Shown: positions 14,069 through 20,439 of the stretch, piece by piece
Layout of the letters: each line of letters starts with the position of its first letter
Position numbering within the stretch: the first letter of the stretch is position 1
Source: a virus
Virus record (IMG/VR): IMGVR_UViG_3300034407_000288
Span: 1-21,391 of that record
DNA: 21,391 bases
Strand: one strand, 5' to 3'
Notes under the pieces: generated by a model
Seen by the model: only the letters and a program-made list of their open reading frames with translations
Told to the model about the DNA's origin: nothing
Database searches by the model: none
Translations under genes and position numbers: made by a program

Positions 14069-14446
14069 TTATTTTAACTTTTTTTTATATTTTTCATACA
14101 TCTCTTGTAGTTCTTCAAGTGTAAATTTACATGTACCCCTTGATTTTTCTAGCAATTCATCAGCTTTATGATCACCATATTTTTTATTAATAAATTTAGA
14201 ATATTCATATTGCTGACCTGCTAAAAATGTATTTGCATATGCACTTTGTAGGTGAACATTTTGCTCATCCCACCTTGTACACATAAATCTTCTAGATATA
14301 AAATGTCCTGCATGGCCTTTAGTTTTATGTATTACTTTACCTGAAGTACAACATTTGCCAAACCCATTAACATCTGTATCCCTCTCTCTAATATATTGTG
14401 AAAATACCTTATCTAGCTTTCTAATTAGTGTTTTTCTCTTGCTCAT
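14069..14446 (-). CDS. ninG: NinG/Rap-like recombination endonuclease (125 aa)
   Basis: Matches lambda NinG (Rap) in order: LDKVFSQYIRERDTDVNGFG, GKCCTSGKVIH, AGHFISRRFMCTRWDEQNVH, then LQSAYANTFLAGQQYEYSKF and KKYG. In lambda Rap this family nicks branched recombination intermediates. The usual CxxCG...H/C zinc pattern is altered here (C-C-T-S-G) and the usual Q-C-x-x-C-N is Q-S-A-Y-A-N, so metal-binding Cys residues are reduced. The length (125 aa) is shorter than lambda's about 200 aa but includes the conserved core. It is separated from the lysis genes by an AT-rich spacer and from the replication operon by a promoter. Confidence 0.8.
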   Translation of the reverse strand: MSKRKTLIRKLDKVFSQYIRERDTDVNGFGKCCTSGKVIHKTKGHAGHFISRRFMCTRWDEQNVHLQSAYANTFLAGQQYEYSKFINKKYGDHKADELLEKSRGTCKFTLEELQEMYEKYKKKLK

Positions 14447-14530
14447 TATTATAGTATATTATAAACTTATTATAAGTATAATATATATTATTATATAATA
14501 ATTAATAAATATATAATACTAATACTTATA
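14447..14530 (-). other. AT-rich spacer (about 94% AT) between lysis and NinG genes
   Basis: 84 bases with only five G or C, the most AT-rich stretch I noticed in the window. It holds a 13-bp palindrome ACTTAT-T-ATAAGT (14465-14477) and several further TATATAAT-like inverted repeats. It contains no gene. It may hold the promoter of the NinG-like gene, an operator, or a DNA-unwinding element. No TTTG/TAnnTTTG pair is visible in it. Confidence 0.6.
14465..14477. repeat. Perfect 13-bp palindrome in the AT-rich spacer
   Basis: ACTTAT and ATAAGT are exact inverted 6-mers around one T. It lies about 20 nt upstream of the NinG-like start codon, a place suited to an operator. It might also arise by chance in such AT-rich DNA. 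Confidence 0.4.
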
Positions 14531-14947
14531 TTATAGTTTTCTTATTTTCTCAATACTTCTACCACCAAAATAAGCTCCATAAATAACAAATAAAAGCTGA
14601 GTTATAAGTGTTAGATCATATTCCATAAAAAAACCAACTGCAAATACTAATGTAAGAAAAATTAATGATAGAGGCCTAATATTTTTACTAAGGTAGCTGT
14701 CTGATAAATTGTCTGATTCCCATCTTCTAGTTACACTATCCATTTCTGCTAGATCCATATCTAACATCTTAAGAGCTATGTCTTTATCTTGTTGTGGTAA
14801 ATCAGAATCTTTTATTACTAGGTCTTTTACTAGGCCTAATAATCCTTTATCAGGTATTGTCTCTGCTAGTGTCTGAAACACTCCTGATCTTCCTAGAAGA
14901 AACTGACCTATTTTTGTTTCCCTGAACTTTTTTCTTTTTTTGCTCAT
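14531..14947 (-). CDS. Holin, GTA/3TM type (138 aa)
   Basis: The N-terminus is very basic (MSKKRKKFRETKIGQFLLGR). Residues about 75-95 carry RRWESDNLSDSYLSKNIRPL, the signature before the membrane part in the 'holin of 3TMs, gene-transfer release' family. Two hydrophobic segments follow (about 93-109 and 112-127), then GAYFGGRSIEKI, also typical of the family. It would form the inner-membrane lesion that lets the endolysin reach the murein. The start lies 98 nt inside the endolysin gene in another frame. Confidence 0.75.
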   Translation of the reverse strand: MSKKRKKFRETKIGQFLLGRSGVFQTLAETIPDKGLLGLVKDLVIKDSDLPQQDKDIALKMLDMDLAEMDSVTRRWESDNLSDSYLSKNIRPLSLIFLTLVFAVGFFMEYDLTLITQLLFVIYGAYFGGRSIEKIRKL

Positions 14948-15401
14948 AGATTCTATAGCTTGTTAAACCATTATCATTCTTATATGCTTGTAATACTTGA
15001 TTTCTATTCTTGCCTTCTCTATAGCTAACATGTACCCAATTAGGAGATTCATCCCCAAACTCCCATATTAATGTATCAAACTCTAAATTATCTTTTACAA
15101 AATCAAATATTTCTTTGTTAGATACCTCTGTATGATCCATATCTATGTCTATAGCCTGACCTGTCATGTGTAAACTAGTTGGAGAGCTATTTTTAATAGC
15201 CTTATTTAGACTTTCACTCCTATACATGCTAGATACATATACTGGACACTTAAAATGCTCTCTAATAGGCTGAAATAGCTTTTCTGCTGTTACCTTTAAA
15301 TTATCTAAGTGTTTATCAGTAGGTGTATTGTCTATTCCTAATCTTTTTGCTGTCTCTGATCTTACAGCTTCTGCTAGTGTTAAATTCTTTGATAATAACA
15401 T
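14850..15401 (-). CDS. Endolysin, peptidase M15 (murein endopeptidase) with basic tail
   Basis: The M15 zinc site is plain: His78 and Asp85 in S-L-H-M-T-G-Q-A-I-D, His124 in NWVHVSYR, with Glu114 of LIWEFG as a plausible base. The N-terminus LTLAEAVRSETAKRLGIDN and VSSMYRS are typical of this phage group of D-Ala-D-Ala/L-Ala-D-Glu peptidases. It has no signal peptide, so it needs a holin. The core ends near residue 150; the last about 32 residues (KKKKVQGNKNRSVSSRKIR and onward) are Lys/Arg/Ser-rich and are encoded by DNA that also encodes the holin N-terminus. That tail may bind membrane or cell wall, or be a passive result of the overlap. Confidence 0.88.
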   Translation of the reverse strand: MLLSKNLTLAEAVRSETAKRLGIDNTPTDKHLDNLKVTAEKLFQPIREHFKCPVYVSSMYRSESLNKAIKNSSPTSLHMTGQAIDIDMDHTEVSNKEIFDFVKDNLEFDTLIWEFGDESPNWVHVSYREGKNRNQVLQAYKNDNGLTSYRIYEQKKKKVQGNKNRSVSSRKIRSVSDTSRDNT

Positions 15402-15404
15402 TTA

Positions 15405-15503
15405 TTACATTTTTAACTTTCCAATCCATTTATTCCAAGAAGTTGCTACTTTGTTATTGAAGTTTTCTAATTTGTTTGCTAAGTATCTTAATATTCTAAC
15501 CAT
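15405..15503 (-). CDS. Lysis-cassette peptide (32 aa)
   Basis: ATG at 15503 overlaps the stop of the 48-aa membrane protein (TAATG), and the stop at 15405-15407 lies 3 nt before the endolysin start. The peptide MVRILRYLANKLENF... is basic and amphipathic with a Trp pair (SWNKWIGK). It fills the gap exactly between two genes, which argues for translation. A lysis accessory role is possible but not shown. Confidence 0.4.
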   Translation of the reverse strand: MVRILRYLANKLENFNNKVATSWNKWIGKLKM

Positions 15504-15649
15504 TATTTTTTATTTATTATTTCAAGTATTCTAAAAATTGTATACACTATAGTTGCAATTAATAATATCATTTGTAAGCCTGAGTTAATACTTTCTACCC
15601 ATGCAATCATTAATGTAAAAACTCCTAAAATACTTGGTTCAAATTTCAT
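15503..15649 (-). CDS. Small membrane protein in the lysis cassette, possible holin/pinholin (48 aa)
   Basis: Starts at ATG 15649 behind an A-rich leader AAAATAAATAAAA that is identical to the one before the 128-aa gene. The protein has two hydrophobic stretches (residues about 6-17 and 24-40) and a short Lys-rich end (NKK). Located directly upstream of the endolysin, it is a candidate second holin or antiholin. No family motif recognised. Confidence 0.55.
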   Translation of the reverse strand: MKFEPSILGVFTLMIAWVESINSGLQMILLIATIVYTIFRILEIINKK

Positions 15650-15660
15650 TTTTATTTATT

Positions 15661-16512
15661 TTAACATGCTTGACAACTTACACTATGACTAAATATTCTA
15701 TCTGAATATCCTGAATAATAATATTTTACATACCCAGTAACTGAATTACCACAAACATTTGGTTCACTTTGACCTGCATATACCCTACAAGTACTACTTC
15801 TTAATGAACATGAAGGTTGTCTACTTGAACTTTGTGGTGGCCATGAGCCAAAAGTTGCTTTACAGTTTGGATAACTACTATTTGTGTGAGTAAAATTACC
15901 ATCTCCATATACATCAAGAGATGTATTACTAGTGCTGTTTGTAAATAGTGGTCTAAACCCTCCATTAAAGTTATTGTTAGGACACCATAAACTACTCATA
16001 TCTCCATATGGATTCATACTAGAGTGTGATACAGGTATATAAGCAGCAGGTACTGTTACAGTTTGCATGGAACTATATCCAGTTTTCCCTGCTGAATTAG
16101 TACAATAAATCCATGCATAATATGTTTGACCATTAGTAAAACCTCCTACTGTTGGATATGCCCATGAATAAACACCCCATGAGGTACCAACTTGATATTT
16201 TGTATTTGCTGTTGGACCTGATGAATTTGTACCTACATATAAACCATACTCTGTTGTATTACAATAAGGCAAATAATCTAAAATTGTATATAATTGAATA
16301 TCTCCATTTGGATTTGCACTTGAGTAAACTGTTCTATAAGCAGGAGTACCACAAGATGAGTACCCATAAAAATCACTCATTTCATCAGGTTCTGTAAAAC
16401 CTGCATCATTACTTAAAGTTCCAAGAGATACATTATCATCTGTATCATTCCCATTAATTTCTTGATTAATGTCAGCTCTAAGTCTAAGTTGTCCTGATGA
16501 TGGTACTGGCAT
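15661..16512 (-). CDS. Fibre-like adhesin with FN3-like region (283 aa)
   Basis: The N-terminus MPVPSSGQLRLRADINQEIN ... DDNVSLGTLSNDAGF ... DEMSDFYGYS is a phage fibre attachment motif I know from marine phages. The centre (residues about 55-150) resembles fibronectin type III: YTILDYLPYCNTTEYGLY, then TNGQTYYAWIYCTNSAGKTG. The C-terminal part is Asn/Ser/Gly-rich with at least ten Cys in the protein, unusual for a cytoplasm-made fibre; they could be paired after release. It is likely a receptor-binding or accessory tail protein. Confidence 0.65.
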   Translation of the reverse strand: MPVPSSGQLRLRADINQEINGNDTDDNVSLGTLSNDAGFTEPDEMSDFYGYSSCGTPAYRTVYSSANPNGDIQLYTILDYLPYCNTTEYGLYVGTNSSGPTANTKYQVGTSWGVYSWAYPTVGGFTNGQTYYAWIYCTNSAGKTGYSSMQTVTVPAAYIPVSHSSMNPYGDMSSLWCPNNNFNGGFRPLFTNSTSNTSLDVYGDGNFTHTNSSYPNCKATFGSWPPQSSSRQPSCSLRSSTCRVYAGQSEPNVCGNSVTGYVKYYYSGYSDRIFSHSVSCQAC

Positions 16513-16513
16513 A

Positions 16514-16900
16514 TTATACTTTTATTAATTCATTAAACCCTTCTCTTTCCTTTATAGCATTGTAACATTGAGACCAAATATTTGTGTCATGGTCATAATT
16601 AACTAATTGATGTCCTTCAAAAAACAAAAAGTTTTCATTATCTGCATCTCTAGCTTCTCTACTTTCATACCCTGCTATGTGATAATGCACTTGTTCTTTT
16701 TTTTCACCATTTACAGTTAATGTGTGCATTTGAATAGACTTTACATAAACATAAACATTATCATAAGTTTCTGTAGTTAATGTTTGTTTAGGTTGTTGTA
16801 TAGTTTCTTCTGTCCCATCAGGATGTGTAACTAATATATCTTCTGTTTCAGTTTCACTATAATTAATATGTGTGTATGTTAATGCTCCTTCTAATGCCAT
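16514..16900 (-). CDS. Hypothetical protein between two fibre genes (128 aa)
   Basis: Beta-rich and acidic with no Cys-rich or membrane part other than one Cys (SQCYNAI). It starts MALEGALTYTHINYSETETE and has TYDNVYVYVKSIQMHTLTVN and FEGHQLVNYDHDT. The position 2-3 nt from both fibre genes suggests a fibre accessory, chaperone or baseplate-fibre adaptor. No family is recognised. Confidence 0.6.
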   Translation of the reverse strand: MALEGALTYTHINYSETETEDILVTHPDGTEETIQQPKQTLTTETYDNVYVYVKSIQMHTLTVNGEKKEQVHYHIAGYESREARDADNENFLFFEGHQLVNYDHDTNIWSQCYNAIKEREGFNELIKV

Positions 16901-16902
16901 TT

Positions 16903-19854
16903 TTATTTATTTTTACAATTGTTACACTTATTATTTAATTCCTTAACAGCTTCAATTAAGAGTCCAATTACACCATTGTAATCTACTGCTAAGAACTTGT
17001 CATTTTTATTTATAGATTCAACTTCTTTTACTATCTCAGGTAATACTTTTTGCAATTCTTGTGCTATAACACCACCTGATCTTGCATCTCTATCAATCCA
17101 GTCAAATGTTACACCTCTAATCTCATTTAGTTTTTCTAATGGACTATCAATTACTTTAACATTTTCTTTTAATCTTTCATCAGATGATATTGTTGTAGAG
17201 TATGCTACTACATCACCCTCTACTTGAAGAGTACCTGTATCTTGTAGTCTCATATCCTCACTACCATCTATAAAGAAGTTTATTTGGTCTGATTGAACAT
17301 TTATGTAATCATTAGTATCTAAACCAATTTGTGATATTAAACCTCTTGAATCTAAAGATGCACCATAAGTTACAGTCTCTCCCATTCCACTATGAGCTGT
17401 ACAATAAGTGTATAGTGTTACAGTATCTTGTTCTGTTGTAATTTGTGTGTATGCACCTGATGTTCCTGGTGTACCAACTGCTGTTACATTAGTTGTATAT
17501 TCAGAACCACCTCCATGTGTACCATCAGAGGTTGTAGAAAATCTTAGTGGATGTCCTGAGTTTGTAGAATCACTTTGATTAAATCTATATGTTTGACCTT
17601 TTGATAATGTGATTGATTGATAACCTCCATCATAGTAGTATACATTACCACTTCCTGGATTAACAACTGTTACTAATACTTCAGAATATATAACATCTGT
17701 TGTGTCATTTATTTTTAAATCCTCTAAGTTTGTTAGTGCAACTGTATCATCTGCTATTTTTGCTCCTGTTACTGCATCATTTGCAATAGTAAGTGCTACT
17801 GATCCTGTTACATCTCCAGTATGTGTTTGGTTATACAAATTAGAAGAACCTTCTGTAAGGTCATCTGATGTTTTAGTACCTAGTGCAGTATCAAACCTTG
17901 CAGTAGTATAATACAAGTTAGTTCCTTCACTTAAATCAGTTGTAGATTTAGCAGCAAAAGCTGTATCAAATCTGCCACTAGTGTAATATAAATTAGTTGT
18001 CCCCTCACTAACATCATCTGTATCTTTTGTTGCTAGTCTAGTGTCAAAGTCAGTATTTGCTCTTGTAGAGGTATAATACAAGTTTGTTCCCTCTGATAAA
18101 TCTGATGTAGACTTACTAGATAAATCTAAGTTAGAACCTACTTGTAATGCTATTCTTGCATCAGCTCTAGCATTTGTAAAATATTCATTTGTTGAACCTT
18201 CTGCTACTGCATCTGAATCAAAAGTTATATTTGCACTTCCATCAAAACTAGTTCCATTTATAGTTCTAGGTGTAGAAAGTGTGTCTGCTGAAGTAGCACT
18301 AGTTGCTGTTGTGGCACTAGCTGCTGCTATCCCTAGTCCATCTACATATGTTTTAGTAATGTGTGCTTGTACTTCTGCTGAGCTAGGCCCTGTATAAGTA
18401 AATACACCAGTTGTATTATCATAACTAAAACTACCATCTCCTCCTGCATCTGTTGCACTTAAATCTGTTAGTGATAAACCACTTGTTGTAGATGCAATTT
18501 GTAAAGTGTTAGCTACATCATTGTATGTTAAACTAATTCCTGTCCCTGCTGTAAGTAAATTATTAACAGCATCATCACTTCTCTCTTGTGTAAAATATTG
18601 ATTAGTTGATCCTTCAGGTAAATCATCTGTATTTACTTGACCTGTTCCTGTTCCAAAATCTATTAATGTGTCATCTATAGAATCTGCTGCTAAACTTACA
18701 GCTCCATTAGATACACTAAAATGGTCTGATGAGAAACTAGCAACTCCTTTTGCACTTGTTGATGCATCTGTACCTGCTATAGTGAAATTTGGATATGTTC
18801 CTGATGCACTTAGTCCAGTACCACTTGATGCAGTAATTGCAACTGTTTGGTCAGGTGATGTGTTTGTAACTGTAAATGTTGGATATGTACCTGTAACATT
18901 TATTCCTGTTCCTGTATTTAAAGCTACAGTCTGATCAGGAGAAGTATTTGTAATTGTTAAAGAATTATTTGTGTCATCATATGAGCTGCTTATTCCAGTT
19001 CCTGCTACAACTAAGCTAGATACTCTATCATCAACTCTTTCATCAGTAAAATATTTATTACTTGTTCCCTCTGACACATCATCTGTTGTTTTTCCTGCTA
19101 AAGCACTATCAAATCTTGAAGTAGTGTAGTAAAGATTTGTGCCTTCAGTTAAGTCTGAAGTTGTTTTGCTTGATAAATCTAGATTTGCTCCAGTATTTAA
19201 ATCAATTCTAGCATCTACTCTTGCATTAGTTAGATACAAGTTTGTTGATCCTTCACTTACAGAATCAGTATCAAATGAAATGTTAGCTGTACCATCAAAT
19301 GATGTACCATTTATGGTTCTTGCATTTTCTAAAGCTGTTGCAGTAGATGCATTTCCAGTTAATTCACCAGTAAATCCTGTAGATGTTACAGAAGTTAATC
19401 CTGATATTGTAGATGGTAATCCTATTGTTAAAGAGTTACCACTAGAAACTGTTTCTATTTCATTTGCTGTACCTGCAATAGTAAATGTTTCAGTATTTAA
19501 ATTTATACTTTGTGTTCCTCCTGTATCTCCTGCAAAATCTAAATCAGAAATTGATACCTGAGAATCTACATATGCTTTTATTGATTGTTGAGTTGCTAGT
19601 GATGTTGCACTATCTGAACTCATATTGTCCTCATCTTTAATATCTGCAATTGTTATTGTGCCATCAGATAAAGAACCAAATGTAATTGTACCTATTGCTG
19701 TTAGATCCCCTGCATTGTTTAGAGATATACCTGATTCTGTTCCAAGACCATCAGAAATGACCTTTAAACTAGCTGTTAGACCATCATTATCTCCTACTTT
19801 TATTAAAGAATCATAACTAGATGCAATAGATATACCTGTTAAACTACTAGCCAT
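16903..19854 (-). CDS. Tail fibre with YYT repeats, cupredoxin-like domain and S74 chaperone (983 aa)
   Basis: A long Ser/Thr/Gly-rich fibre. Residues 199-680 hold nine copies of a short repeat (EG-(S)-TNLYYT-xx-R-x-D), with a longer unit repeated twice (around 175-270 and 527-625). Residues about 726-830 form a cupredoxin-like module: GHPLRFSTTSDGTH, then LYTYCTAHSGMG with His768, Cys818, His821, Met824 in type-1 copper order. The C-terminus (about 890-983) is the peptidase S74 intramolecular chaperone: SSDERLKENV, GGVIAQELQKVLPEIV, AVDYNGVIGLLIEAVKEL. This chaperone trimerises the fibre and cuts itself off at the Ser of SDERLK. The fibre would bind the host surface. Confidence 0.9.
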   Translation of the reverse strand: MASSLTGISIASSYDSLIKVGDNDGLTASLKVISDGLGTESGISLNNAGDLTAIGTITFGSLSDGTITIADIKDEDNMSSDSATSLATQQSIKAYVDSQVSISDLDFAGDTGGTQSINLNTETFTIAGTANEIETVSSGNSLTIGLPSTISGLTSVTSTGFTGELTGNASTATALENARTINGTSFDGTANISFDTDSVSEGSTNLYLTNARVDARIDLNTGANLDLSSKTTSDLTEGTNLYYTTSRFDSALAGKTTDDVSEGTSNKYFTDERVDDRVSSLVVAGTGISSSYDDTNNSLTITNTSPDQTVALNTGTGINVTGTYPTFTVTNTSPDQTVAITASSGTGLSASGTYPNFTIAGTDASTSAKGVASFSSDHFSVSNGAVSLAADSIDDTLIDFGTGTGQVNTDDLPEGSTNQYFTQERSDDAVNNLLTAGTGISLTYNDVANTLQIASTTSGLSLTDLSATDAGGDGSFSYDNTTGVFTYTGPSSAEVQAHITKTYVDGLGIAAASATTATSATSADTLSTPRTINGTSFDGSANITFDSDAVAEGSTNEYFTNARADARIALQVGSNLDLSSKSTSDLSEGTNLYYTSTRANTDFDTRLATKDTDDVSEGTTNLYYTSGRFDTAFAAKSTTDLSEGTNLYYTTARFDTALGTKTSDDLTEGSSNLYNQTHTGDVTGSVALTIANDAVTGAKIADDTVALTNLEDLKINDTTDVIYSEVLVTVVNPGSGNVYYYDGGYQSITLSKGQTYRFNQSDSTNSGHPLRFSTTSDGTHGGGSEYTTNVTAVGTPGTSGAYTQITTEQDTVTLYTYCTAHSGMGETVTYGASLDSRGLISQIGLDTNDYINVQSDQINFFIDGSEDMRLQDTGTLQVEGDVVAYSTTISSDERLKENVKVIDSPLEKLNEIRGVTFDWIDRDARSGGVIAQELQKVLPEIVKEVESINKNDKFLAVDYNGVIGLLIEAVKELNNKCNNCKNK
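17365..17679 (-). other. Cupredoxin-like domain within the tail fibre
   Basis: The piece encodes fibre residues about 726-830. It shows a beta-rich stretch with QTYRFNQSD, GHPLRFSTTSDGTH and, 47 residues after GHPL, YTYCTAHSGMG. The His...Cys-x2-His-x2-Met arrangement matches the ligand set of a type-1 copper site. The Cys-to-Met spacing is shorter than plastocyanin (C-x2-H-x4-M), so copper binding is uncertain. Similar modules are known to me from fibre proteins of marine phages. Confidence 0.6.
17815..19262 (-). repeat. Short repeats in the tail fibre gene (nine YYT units)
   Basis: Nine copies of a unit of about 16-20 residues with consensus D-(D/L)-(S/T)-E-G-(S/T)-T-N-L-Y-Y-T-x-x-R-x-D; some are spaced by about 20 residues and others by longer inserts. 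The last copy is degenerate (SSNLYNQTHTGDV). The repeats differ at the DNA level by synonymous changes, so they are old or under homologous exchange rather than recent slippage. Confidence 0.8.
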
Positions 19855-19929
19855 TTTATTTTGTTTTTAATTTATTATTAATATACTTCATTAACTTTAT
19901 AATGTTTTTTTGCTTAGGTTTATATATTT

Positions 19930-20439
19930 TTATAGCACCCATCCTTGAAAAGTTGGCTCATCTCTATCAGGATATATATCTTCATTTGTGTTAGATGTAT
20001 ACTCTGGAAATGAGTTTTGGTTAAAGTCCATGTATTGTATAAACCTTCTTGTATAATATTCAGCTAAACTTCTTTCTTTTTCAACTAAATAATCTACTTC
20101 TGTTTTACTTACAGTCTCTGCATTTTCAGAAACATGTTTTGATATACCACCCTGCTTGATTTGATAAGCTGCAAATGGTAAATAATCAACCATTGCAAAG
20201 TGTATAAGCATTGGTTGTATATAATCAACTAACAAATTTTTATAGACTGTTCCATCTAGTGTTTCTGTATTTATTAGTGATTGTATTTTTTGATACAAAT
20301 CTGTACCTAAATAATTTTGTATATGTATCTCTTGTGCAATTTTAATAAAATGCATTAGTTTATCTGCTTGAACATTACCATCTATAATTGTGTTTTCTAC
20401 TAGATCTTGTTTATTTATAAATAATACTGTTGCTGCCAT
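19930..20439 (-). CDS. Head-tail adaptor/neck protein (169 aa)
   Basis: A soluble helical protein directly after the portal gene (1-nt overlap of start and stop). The N-terminal half, FINKQDLVENTIIDGNVQAD followed by HFIKIAQEIHIQNYLGTDLY, resembles the first helices of head-tail connector proteins in Bacteroidetes phages (DUF6712-like by memory). A Tyr/Arg-rich segment (LAEYYTRRFIQYMDFN) lies near the C-terminus, ending PTFQGWVL. Position after the portal and before the tail fibre supports a neck role. The next 75 nt to the left (19855-19929) hold no gene. Confidence 0.6.
   Translation of the reverse strand: MAATVLFINKQDLVENTIIDGNVQADKLMHFIKIAQEIHIQNYLGTDLYQKIQSLINTETLDGTVYKNLLVDYIQPMLIHFAMVDYLPFAAYQIKQGGISKHVSENAETVSKTEVDYLVEKERSLAEYYTRRFIQYMDFNQNSFPEYTSNTNEDIYPDRDEPTFQGWVL

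Noticed and set aside
18668-19561. Long plus-strand open frames opposite the tail fibre
   Set aside because: They arise from the repeated, Ser/Thr-rich coding of the fibre on the other strand; products are Val/Pro/Ser-rich with no domain.
19855-19929. A gene or terminator in the gap between neck and fibre genes
   Set aside because: Only a very short open frame (11 codons) is present and no stem-loop with a T-run on the minus strand; just an A-rich leader before the fibre start.
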